Shown: positions 26,401 to 34,264 of the stretch, piece by piece
Layout of the letters: each line of letters begins with the position of its first letter
How positions within the stretch are numbered: position 1 is the stretch's first letter
Source: Candidatus Poribacteria bacterium
GTDB lineage: Bacteria; Poribacteria; WGA-4E; WGA-3G
Assembly (NCBI GenBank): GCA_022821065.1
Contig: JAJEEK010000056.1
Coordinates: forward strand, 1-64,000
DNA length: 64,000 nucleotides
Direction: 5' to 3'
Translations under genes and position numbers: made by a program
Notes under the pieces: model-generated
The model's input: the letters and a program-made list of their open reading frames with translations, nothing else
The model's database searches: none
Told to the model about the DNA's origin: nothing

Positions 26401-27618
26401 GCATTTTTTCCGCGCGGATCTGGCGATTACCAAGATTTTTTCCCTGTTACGCTGGGGCAAGGCAAAAATGTTTTATTCGTCGCACTTGACAATCATGGAC
26501 ATGGTAGCTTTAGCGGATTTTTTGGATTCGCACCCGACACAAAATATGCTGTGTTCAATCCGAGTATCAGGTTTGTCTTTTCTATAGAAACAACGCACTT
26601 TGAAGTTGGAGATACGTTCACGCTGCATCTCGATGGAGAAAATGTTTCTAATTTAGGTGGGTGGCAATCTGATATAACCTTTAATCCGGCAGTACTAAAA
26701 GCGAATCAGGTAACCGAAGGCGATTTTCTGAAGCAAAATGAGGGAGATACCTTCTTTCAAACGGGTACAATCAATAATAAAACGGGTAAAATCACCGGTT
26801 TAAAAACAGTACGACTTTCGCGAGATAGGGTAGGGCGACAAGGTAGGCTGTTCTCGGTAGAATTTACCGCCATCGGAAATGGTGAAAGCCGATTAACGCT
26901 GGCTAACTTTCAGGCGGGTTCTCAAAGAGGCGAAACAATCCCTGTTATCCCGCCCGAACTGAGCATTGCTGTCGGTCCCGATGAACCTACCGGACCGGCG
27001 TGGGATGTGAATTCCGATGGGATTACGAACGTTTTGGATCTGATTCTCGTGGCACAACACTTGGGTGAAGATGCGTCCGCTAACCCGCAATCTGACGTCA
27101 ACGGCGACGGCACGATTAATGTCTTAGACCTGATCGTTGTCGCACAACATTTAGGGGAATCAACCAACGCCGCCGCACCTGCCAACCTTGCCATAGAAAG
27201 TTTGGAATTGGAGCCAGCAACGCTTCAATCTTGGATCGCGCAGGCAGAGGTTGCGAATGACGGCTCACTTGCGTTTCAGCACGGAATAGGGAATCTCCAA
27301 CGGCTTTTGGCATCGCTGCTCCCCGAAGAGACAGCGTTGCTGCCGAACTACCCGAACCCGTTCAATCCAGAGACGTGGATACCGTATCATCTTGCGGAGC
27401 CTGCGGATGTCACGGTGCGTATCTATGCTGCAGGAGGTGCGTTAGTGCGGACGTTAGCGTTGGGGCATCAGTCTGCGGGTATCTATGAGAATCGGAGTCG
27501 GGCGGCGTATTGGGATGGCAAGAATGTGTACGGTGAATCTGTGGCGAGTGGTGTCTATTTCTATACGCTTACTGCCGGTGATTTCACAAAGACGCGCAAA
27601 ATGTTGATAAAAAAATAA
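23413..27618 (+). CDS. secreted multidomain protein: cytochrome c-like, LRR, unclassified middle domain, cohesin-like, dockerin-like, FlgD-like C-terminus
   Basis: two CxxCH sites 'CLGCHGEHG' and 'CIGCHTEGM'; LRRs; 'VFSIETTHFEVGDTFTLHLDGENVSNLGGWQSDITFNPAVLKANQVTEGDFL' cohesin-like; dockerin repeats; 'LLPNYPNPFNPETWIPYHLAEP'. Confidence 0.88.
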   Translation: MKTHKYISLVILTFVILGFSTAHAQDNLAQEVYTIFQQNCLGCHGEHGAFTEDLIIDRAALIASGTIVPRNPNASAFLTRLIEDTPTKPRMPWGLPALSDDAIETIRRWIQAGAPDWEVQYDVDFITTDTMLGTIQAHLGTLSAFDRPFARYFTLTHLYNAGESPEALDAYKIALSKLVNSLSWGFEIINPQPIDLGETIFYVDLRDYEWDIRNEAWTQIEREYPYSIAFNPETQAGLHEKLVTLREEMDCEVPFVHVDWFLANASLPPLYHEILDLPETDRELERELSIDVERNLQSAPGVRVWRAGFNDSGVSNNNRVVERHTSRYGAYWKSYDFAGSVGTQNIFTHPLSFEADGGEVVFNLPNGLQGYYISDASGNRIDEAPTDIVSNPAASNPAVRNGLSCIGCHTEGMKTFEDEVRAVIVQGPDGPTKDQGLRLYVEQSVMDALVAEDTERYREALEATGGVFGGIEPVHRFYEEYQGPVDAAHAAAAVGLETEVFLQEISDKQRLRSLGLAGLLDGGDVSRDAWTSSFTEVISALNSPDDTVTPPVDPGADLRPGDLVTIPDPNLRTVIEAALGKAPRALITAADMARLTRLDADDAGIGNLTGLEAATQLERIEFRHNTISDLSPLRGLIRLNNIKLRGNRITDVSPLAGLINVDWLGLEENEITDLSPLKDLIKLTGIGISSNPVSDVSPLASLISLERINAWNTPISDFSTLANARRLRWIEFGNNRAITALPSLKGLKTLRRLEVHNCSISDLTALAELTQLEWLELINNLISDISPLRNLRGLEHLNLDANVISDVSPLAQLTRLELLYLENNVIWDVSPLVDLTNLERLDLRNNSVSDFSFLEGLPDETFVRMEGNPGFPSGGKKITGPWLWAIVPGTRLDERTDFLARATRGAATEIKVATNGAKEGKAVGNSMWTLHSLSATGGNNINRMTDALGWGTGSEIYDHTVYGSVVLDSPEEQQTTMFVGSSDAVKVWLNGELVHQAFFPRGSGDYQDFFPVTLGQGKNVLFVALDNHGHGSFSGFFGFAPDTKYAVFNPSIRFVFSIETTHFEVGDTFTLHLDGENVSNLGGWQSDITFNPAVLKANQVTEGDFLKQNEGDTFFQTGTINNKTGKITGLKTVRLSRDRVGRQGRLFSVEFTAIGNGESRLTLANFQAGSQRGETIPVIPPELSIAVGPDEPTGPAWDVNSDGITNVLDLILVAQHLGEDASANPQSDVNGDGTINVLDLIVVAQHLGESTNAAAPANLAIESLELEPATLQSWIAQAEVANDGSLAFQHGIGNLQRLLASLLPEETALLPNYPNPFNPETWIPYHLAEPADVTVRIYAAGGALVRTLALGHQSAGIYENRSRAAYWDGKNVYGESVASGVYFYTLTAGDFTKTRKMLIKK

Positions 27619-27834
27619 GATGTTTAATTCCTCAAAAAATAGACAGATTCCAATCTATCCTACAATATCGTCTCCAAAACTCTGGACATCTGACGATTTT
27701 TATGATATTCTATGCCAAGAAAGATACGACTATTCATCGCAAATTTGAGAAAGCTGCCTCGCGTATGAAAGAAAGTGCTTCTGAACCCTGTTCACACATT
27801 CAGATCAGCGATGTTCCTTTGATTACAGTAACAC

Positions 27835-27955
27835 AGGACTTACGCAATTTTTGATTGTAGGTGGTTGTGGTAAATGAAATTTTTCGGAAAACACAGCGTT
27901 CTGGCAGCACAAACTAACAGTTTGTGGTACAAAAGAGCATCATACGTAAGTCCTA
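27835..27955 (+). mobile_element. MITE-like element copy 3, flanked by AGTAACA on both sides
   Basis: agtaaca-c-aggacttacgca...cacaaactaacagtttgtg...tacgtaagtcct-a-agtaaca. Confidence 0.85.
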
Positions 27956-27969
27956 AGTAACAATCTAAC

Positions 27970-28050
27970 ATGGCCATCAATTACAGTCGGTTACGTTCAC
28001 TTAGAGCACGAAAATTGATACGCGCTTTGAAAAAAGATGGTTTTTATGAA
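27970..28050 (+). pseudogene. HicA-like toxin N-terminal remnant
   Basis: hand translation MAINYSRLRSLRARKLIRALKKDGFYEERS resembles the HicA N-terminus; remainder absent, runs into the alcohol dehydrogenase start. Confidence 0.5.
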
Positions 28051-29215
28051 GAAAGAAGCAACAACATTAACACTCCCACCCACAATAATTACAGGTGCAG
28101 GGGCATCCGAGAACGTCGGTGAACAGGCGCAACGGCTGAGCGCGACGAGCGCACTCATCGTAACCGATCCGGGAATCGCCAAAATCGGATATGCCGATAA
28201 GATTGCCCAAAATTTACACGCTGCTGGAATCCGGACGACCTGCTTCTCCGATGTTACACCCGATCCGACTTTACAGAACGTGCAAGACGGACGCAAGCAA
28301 TACACTGATGAAGCATGCGACCTGATTGTGAGTGTCGGGGGTGGCAGCGCGATTGACTGCGGCAAAGGCATCGCCATGAAACTGACCAACGATGGCGATT
28401 TTGCCGATTACATGGGCGTTGATAAAGTTCCGAATCCGGGGGCCCCCTTGATTGCAATACCGACGACAGGCGGTACAGGCAGCGAAGTCTCCAAAGTTAC
28501 CGTTATCACCGACACCGATCGGAATGTCAAGATGATGCTCAGTAGTGTGTGTCTATTGGCACACGTTGCGATTGTGGATCCTATGCTGTCGCTCACAACG
28601 CCACCGCATCTAACGGCGGCGGTCGGCGTTGACGCTTTGACACACGCGATAGAGGCGTACATCTCCAAACGCGCGCAACCCATCACGGACGCACTCGCAT
28701 TGAAGGCAGTTGAGATGATTTCCGGGTCGCTACGGCAGGCGTGGGCAGATGGCGAAAACATCTCCGCACGCACGGATATGATGATCGGTGCATCTATCGC
28801 AGGGATGGCGTTCAGTAATTCCTCTGTGGCACTGGTTCACGGGATGTCGCGTCCGATCGGTGCGTATTTCCATGTTCATCACGGGTTGTCCAACTCGGTG
28901 CTGCTACGCGATGTGATGGCATTCAGTGTCGTCGGCGCGCCGGCGCGCTTCGCAGATATTGCCCGTGCGATGGGTGAACAGATTGACGGATTATCGCCTA
29001 TGCAGCAAGCAGACGCAGCGGTTGGTGCTGTTGAAAGGCTCGTCACCGATATTCAGATGCCGCGACTCGGCGAAATTGATAAAATTGACAAACAAAAATT
29101 CGAGGACGTTATTGAGCAGATGGCAGCGGATGCCATCGCAAGCGGGAGTCCTGCGAACAATCCGAGGCAGGCGACTGCTGAAGATATCGTTGCCCTATAT
29201 CGTCAGTGTTTTTAA
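28037..29215 (+). CDS. iron-containing alcohol dehydrogenase
   Basis: 'LIVSVGGGSAIDCGKGIAM', 'PTTGGTGSEVSKVTVITD', 'ALVHGMSRPIGAYFHVHHGLSNSVLLRDVM'. Confidence 0.93.
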   Translation: MVFMKKEATTLTLPPTIITGAGASENVGEQAQRLSATSALIVTDPGIAKIGYADKIAQNLHAAGIRTTCFSDVTPDPTLQNVQDGRKQYTDEACDLIVSVGGGSAIDCGKGIAMKLTNDGDFADYMGVDKVPNPGAPLIAIPTTGGTGSEVSKVTVITDTDRNVKMMLSSVCLLAHVAIVDPMLSLTTPPHLTAAVGVDALTHAIEAYISKRAQPITDALALKAVEMISGSLRQAWADGENISARTDMMIGASIAGMAFSNSSVALVHGMSRPIGAYFHVHHGLSNSVLLRDVMAFSVVGAPARFADIARAMGEQIDGLSPMQQADAAVGAVERLVTDIQMPRLGEIDKIDKQKFEDVIEQMAADAIASGSPANNPRQATAEDIVALYRQCF

Positions 29216-29232
29216 ATTACAAAGGAAAAATC

Positions 29233-30192
29233 GTGAACAGACTTAAAATTGTCGTCCCGGGTGATTCACCCCCGCAAATTCAAGGCTCACCGCATCTGGA
29301 ACGCCTGAAACCCTACGGCGATGTTGTCCTTTATACCGACCGACCCGAAACACAAGAAGAGAAAATTCGACGTGCTGAAGATGCCGACATCCTTATCAAC
29401 TCGCGCGGGATCGTCAAGTGGCCCGCGGAAATCCTACGCCAACTCCCCAAACTCAAGTTAATCTCGCTCTGCTCCATCGGCACCGATATGATTGGACTTG
29501 AGGAGGCGAAAAAGCGCGGAATTACCGTCTGTAACCAACCCGGACGCACCGCGCCAGTCGTTGCAGAACACGGGTTCGGACTGATGTTTGCACTCGCCAA
29601 ACGGGCGGCGTTCCTGACGGTTTCCATGAAAGCGGGAGGCTGGCCCCGGATGGATAACATCTATCTTCAAGGCAAAACTTTAGGCGTTATCGGCACCGGA
29701 CATATCGGTGCAGAGATGGCCCGCCTGGGACGCGCCATTGGGATGGACGTTATCGCGTGGACGTACAACCCGTCAGCAGCGCGCGCTGAAACGTTGGGCG
29801 TTCGGTTTGTTGAATTGGATGAACTTCTCCAGACTGCCGATGTCGTGAGTTTGCACGTCAGGTTGACAGAGGAGAGCCGCCATCTCATTGGCGAACGGGA
29901 ATTCGGGTTAATGAAACCGGGCGCGCTCTTAATCAATGTCGCGCGTGGTGGTGTGCTTGACACCGACGCACTCATCCGCTCACTAAACAGCGGACACCTC
30001 GGCGGTGCTGCAATCGATGTCTATGACCAAGAACCGCTCCCGTCGAACCACCCACTTTTGGCATGTGAGCAGGTGATTCTGACACCGCATTGTGCAGATA
30101 TGACCCCCGAAGGTGTCGAACTTCTGAACGAGGGCGCCGTAGACAATATCATTGCCTTTCTCGAAAGCACACCACAAAATGTTGTTGTCTAA
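29233..30192 (+). CDS. D-2-hydroxyacid dehydrogenase family protein
   Basis: GTG start assumed; 'TLGVIGTGHIGAEMARLGRAIGMDVIAW', 'LLINVARGGVLDTDALIRSL', 'VILTPHCADMTPEG'. Confidence 0.92.
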   Translation: MNRLKIVVPGDSPPQIQGSPHLERLKPYGDVVLYTDRPETQEEKIRRAEDADILINSRGIVKWPAEILRQLPKLKLISLCSIGTDMIGLEEAKKRGITVCNQPGRTAPVVAEHGFGLMFALAKRAAFLTVSMKAGGWPRMDNIYLQGKTLGVIGTGHIGAEMARLGRAIGMDVIAWTYNPSAARAETLGVRFVELDELLQTADVVSLHVRLTEESRHLIGEREFGLMKPGALLINVARGGVLDTDALIRSLNSGHLGGAAIDVYDQEPLPSNHPLLACEQVILTPHCADMTPEGVELLNEGAVDNIIAFLESTPQNVVV

Positions 30193-30222
30193 TAGCCATC
30201 AGCAATCAGCAGTCAGCGAAAG
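30193..30222. repeat. short degenerate heptamer array (AGCCATC/AGCAATC/AGCAGTC) directly after a stop codon
   Basis: taatagccatcagcaatcagcagtcagcgaaag. Confidence 0.65.
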
Positions 30223-30232
30223 AAATCAGTCA

Positions 30233-32347
30233 ATGCACAACCACCACACAGTCTTTTTAGCCGAAAGCGAGCGTAGCGAACGCCCTGATAGCTTCCGAGA
30301 GCCAGAAAAAAATATCGGTGTTGATACGGGCGGCACTTTCACGGACATCGTGATGCGTATTAACGGCGACCTATTGACGCACAAAGTCCTCTCCACACCG
30401 CAGAATCCAGCACACGCCGTGATACAGGGTGTCCGTGAGATATTACATCTGCACAATACCGATGCTGAACATCTTGAGATCGTCCACGGTTCGACTGTCG
30501 CAACCAATGCGCTGCTTGAGCGTAGAGGGGCGCGCATTGCCCTCGTCACAACGAAAGGTTTTGAGGACATTTTAGAGATAGGCAGACAGACGCGCGCATC
30601 GCTCTACGATTTCTTCGTTGAACGTCCGGCACCGCTCGTCCCTGCCGATAGACGGTTCGGTATATCGGAGCGGACACTGCACACAGGCGAAATCCAGACC
30701 GAGATTGAAACCACTGATTTGAACGCACTGGCATCCGAACTCGCGACGTTGGAATTGGATGCTATCGCGATCTGTTTCCTCTTTGCCTACGTCAACCCAC
30801 AAAACGAACAGATTGTTGCATCGCACCTCGCGAAACTGGGGATACCGATTTCATGCTCACACGAAGTGCTATCCGAATACCGTGAGTATGCGCGTTTCAG
30901 TACCACCGTTGCGAATGCGTACATCCGTCCTACTTTGGAACGACATCTCTCTACATTGACAAATTCTGATCAGTTTCCAGCGTCCTTTCGCTTGATGCTT
31001 TCCAACGGTGGCTGCGTTTCTGTGAAAAATTTTGAAGCTGCTGGTATCCGGACGGTTCTTTCGGGTCCCGCAGGCGGTGTGCTCGGGGCATATCAGATCG
31101 CCAAAACTGCTGGCTATGACCAGATTATCACGTTTGATATGGGCGGCACTTCGACAGATGTGAGCCTCTGCAATAATGGTATCTCGCTCACGACGGAGAG
31201 CACGATTAGCGGACTCCCGATTAAGGTGCCGTTGATTGACATCCATACCGTCGGTGCGGGGGGTGGCTCTATCGCAACTGTGGATGCGGGGGGTGCATTG
31301 CGCGTTGGACCGGAGAGTGCCGGTGCGGATCCCGGTCCAATCTGCTATGGGAACAGTGGAGAGGAGATCACAGTGACCGACGCGAACCTCTTTTTGGGAC
31401 GCATCGCTGCGACCCAGTTTTTGGGGGGTGCGATGTCGCTTGATACCGATAAAGCCAGCACTTACATCGAAAAGTTTGCGGAGCGATTCGGTATCCCCGC
31501 GCTGCAAGTCGCTGACGGTATCCTCAAAGTTGCCAACGCAGCGATGGAACGTGCGATCAAGGTTATCTCCGTTGAACGTGGATTTGATACCCGCGATTTC
31601 ACGCTCGTCTCTTTCGGGGGTGCTGGCGGTTTGCACGCCGCATTTATGGCAGAAAACCTCGGTATCGGAACGGTGTTGATTCCACCAAACGGCGGTTTAC
31701 TTTCGGCTTACGGTATGCTCTTTGCGGATGTCGTCAAAGATTACTCGCAAACGGTACTATGGCGGCTTCGTACGGACAGCGAAATGCTTGTGGGCGAATT
31801 GAACGCTGGGTTTGACGAACTCTTAACTCGGGCAGAAAACGAGATGAAAGCGGAAGGGTTTCTCGCGGCGCAACTGAAAATTGACCGTTCATTTGATATG
31901 CGATATGAGGGGCAATCTTATGAACTCAATATCCCCTATTCTGACGAGCGGCGTGCCCAATCAAACAATAAGGGCTCGGCTATCCAGCCCCTACTGCTTG
32001 AGAGTTTCCATGCTGCGCACGCGCAGCGGTTCGGTTATGCACGGACCGACGCACCCGTTGAAATCGTCAACCTCCGACTGACAGCCACCGGCGAGACTGA
32101 CAAACCGCCCATTCAACTCTTGCCACTTGCGGATGCCGATGCGTCTGATGCGTTTACTGATCAAAATCCTGTCATATTTGAGGGTAAGGCACTCCGCACC
32201 GATTTCTATCGCCGCGAGATGTTACGACCGGGGAATCGAATTGCGGGGCCCGCGATCGTAACAGAATTTAGCGCGACGACTGTAATCCCTCCGAATTTTT
32301 CCGCTGTTGTTGACGCGTATCAGAATCTTATTTTGACCAGAAAATAA
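30233..32347 (+). CDS. hydantoinase/oxoprolinase family protein (HyuA-like)
   Basis: 'NIGVDTGGTFTDIVM', 'VVHGSTVATNALLERRGARIALVTTKGFEDILEIGRQ' type motifs, 'TFDMGGTSTDVSLC', 'VGAGGGSIATVD'. Confidence 0.92.
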   Translation: MHNHHTVFLAESERSERPDSFREPEKNIGVDTGGTFTDIVMRINGDLLTHKVLSTPQNPAHAVIQGVREILHLHNTDAEHLEIVHGSTVATNALLERRGARIALVTTKGFEDILEIGRQTRASLYDFFVERPAPLVPADRRFGISERTLHTGEIQTEIETTDLNALASELATLELDAIAICFLFAYVNPQNEQIVASHLAKLGIPISCSHEVLSEYREYARFSTTVANAYIRPTLERHLSTLTNSDQFPASFRLMLSNGGCVSVKNFEAAGIRTVLSGPAGGVLGAYQIAKTAGYDQIITFDMGGTSTDVSLCNNGISLTTESTISGLPIKVPLIDIHTVGAGGGSIATVDAGGALRVGPESAGADPGPICYGNSGEEITVTDANLFLGRIAATQFLGGAMSLDTDKASTYIEKFAERFGIPALQVADGILKVANAAMERAIKVISVERGFDTRDFTLVSFGGAGGLHAAFMAENLGIGTVLIPPNGGLLSAYGMLFADVVKDYSQTVLWRLRTDSEMLVGELNAGFDELLTRAENEMKAEGFLAAQLKIDRSFDMRYEGQSYELNIPYSDERRAQSNNKGSAIQPLLLESFHAAHAQRFGYARTDAPVEIVNLRLTATGETDKPPIQLLPLADADASDAFTDQNPVIFEGKALRTDFYRREMLRPGNRIAGPAIVTEFSATTVIPPNFSAVVDAYQNLILTRK

Positions 32348-32402
32348 TTGAATGTCTCTGAACAGTAGGTTGGATTCGCTGAGCCACATCCGGTATCGGT
32401 TT

Positions 32403-33143
32403 TCAAGATGTGGTATCTGCTGAATTGAATTTGACGATTTCCTCCCAAAGCATGTTACCTTCTGCATCACAATATTTTCCGATGAATTCAGCAGTAAACT
32501 TGTTAACGACTTTAGCATACTCTTGCATAAACTGTTCATTCTTTTCTTTCGCTTGATGTCCTAAAGGTTCAATGATGTCAGTATATAGGTTGTCATTACC
32601 TGAAATAAATTCCCAAAATTTTTGTCCGCACAACTTCAAGTAATCACCTTTATCTGGTTTTCGATCCTTTCCGTAGCAGCATCCATTGATTGCAACAACA
32701 TTCGTCAAGGCTCTATTCGTACCGAGGATTCGTTTAGCTTTCTTGAAGTTATCCCGCAACTTTGCGACTTGGCTGCTATTTCCCCAATTGGGTCCAGATT
32801 TGATTGATACAATGTATCTTATACTATCTTTTTCAAACTCTAAATCAATCCCTTCTGCTGCAGATTTCTGACCACCATATACCTGTGAGCAGATAAAAAT
32901 GGCAAGTTCCTCCAGAAACCCACCAAAAATTGTCTCTTCTTGCGAAGATAGATGAGCATTGAGAATAAATGTCACGAAATCTTGGGCGGTGTTAATATCT
33001 TTCGCCTTGAATAGATAAGGATTTTTTCGCTTGACAACATTCAGCAGTTTCAATTGTTGGAGACCCTCTAACCTTTTCTGATGAAAGACTTGAATGTTTG
33101 CTGCAACATAATCAGTGATCTCCTGTTGTGTAATGGATTGCAT
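32403..33143 (-). CDS. type II restriction endonuclease (PmeII-like)
   Basis: 'FGGFLEELAIFICSQVYGGQKSAAEGIDLEFEKDSIRYIVSIKSGPNWGNSSQ' PD-(D/E)xK-like core; overlaps the adjacent methyltransferase gene. Confidence 0.8.
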   Translation of the reverse strand: MQSITQQEITDYVAANIQVFHQKRLEGLQQLKLLNVVKRKNPYLFKAKDINTAQDFVTFILNAHLSSQEETIFGGFLEELAIFICSQVYGGQKSAAEGIDLEFEKDSIRYIVSIKSGPNWGNSSQVAKLRDNFKKAKRILGTNRALTNVVAINGCCYGKDRKPDKGDYLKLCGQKFWEFISGNDNLYTDIIEPLGHQAKEKNEQFMQEYAKVVNKFTAEFIGKYCDAEGNMLWEEIVKFNSADTTS

Positions 33144-33981
33144 TTTGATCCTCTTCAAATAACTGATATTGTGTTGGCTTTATATTTTCCCGCGCTAGTT
33201 GATAATACTCCGGCAAAATTTCAATACCGACGGAATTTCTCAACAACTTTTGAGCAACTTGACACGTCGTACCAGAACCGGCAAACGGATCAAGCACCCA
33301 ATCATTTTCTTTCGTAAATAGTTTGATAAACCATTCGGGTAACACCTTGGGAAAAACGGCACTATGTTTGCGATTTCCTGTTTCCGTTGCTAAGTGCAAA
33401 ACGTTCGTCGGATATGCCATCTGTCGGTCCACCCAATTAGAGACGTTCTTCCCAAATCCGCTCCCTACTTTCGATGTATCCCGACTCTGGTCTGTCTTGC
33501 TGAGTTTCTTCAACCTTTTCTCTGCCCAATCGCCCATCGGCACCATCACTGCTTCTTGATACATATTGAACTTTCTACTTTTATTAAACTGCAAACATCT
33601 CTCCCAAGCATCTCTGAATCGGTTTGGCCATTTGCCTGGATAGCAGTTCTTCTTGTGCCAGACAAACTCTTCTGTCCATAACCATCCTTGCTTTTTCATT
33701 GCAAGTATCAATTCAATAACATAAGTATGCCGTTCCCCGTCAACAGCCTGCTCTTTGATATTTAGAATGAAGGTGCCAGATGGCTTGAGTACCCTTAAAA
33801 ATTCTGCAGCTCGAGGCATAAACCAAGCGACGTATTCATCGGGACTGATTCCTCCATACGTTTTGGAGCGGCGGTCCGCATACGGCGGAGAAGTCATAAT
33901 CAGATCGAATGAATCGGGGTCAAAATCGGCGAGTATCTCTAAGCAGTCCCCAAGATAAAGGTCTGTTTTTATCTCTGTCAT
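33112..33981 (-). CDS. site-specific DNA methyltransferase (beta-class amino-MTase)
   Basis: 'LIMTSPPYADRR' (motif IV) precedes 'DPFAGSGTTCQVAQ' (motif I). Confidence 0.94.
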   Translation of the reverse strand: MTEIKTDLYLGDCLEILADFDPDSFDLIMTSPPYADRRSKTYGGISPDEYVAWFMPRAAEFLRVLKPSGTFILNIKEQAVDGERHTYVIELILAMKKQGWLWTEEFVWHKKNCYPGKWPNRFRDAWERCLQFNKSRKFNMYQEAVMVPMGDWAEKRLKKLSKTDQSRDTSKVGSGFGKNVSNWVDRQMAYPTNVLHLATETGNRKHSAVFPKVLPEWFIKLFTKENDWVLDPFAGSGTTCQVAQKLLRNSVGIEILPEYYQLARENIKPTQYQLFEEDQNAIHYTTGDH

Positions 33982-34264
33982 CCAAAAATCTACCTTTGTA
34001 CGAAAGCATTTTACAGCATAATACCACGCTTTTGAAGCGAAGTCAAGCGGAAAACTTTACGCACCCATTCGCAAATTTCTTGACACAGCGTATCCGGTTT
34101 GATATACTTTCGATTGGCAGAAATCGTCAAGAAGCAGCCCCGCTGCTAGAAAAATTAAAACCAATATCGCGTTGTCCGAAGATTAGATGAAATGGAGGAC
34201 GGCTTCAAGAAACGCACATCTATTAGCAACCGCACGCTATTTAACCGCAAGGAAAATTAAAAAC

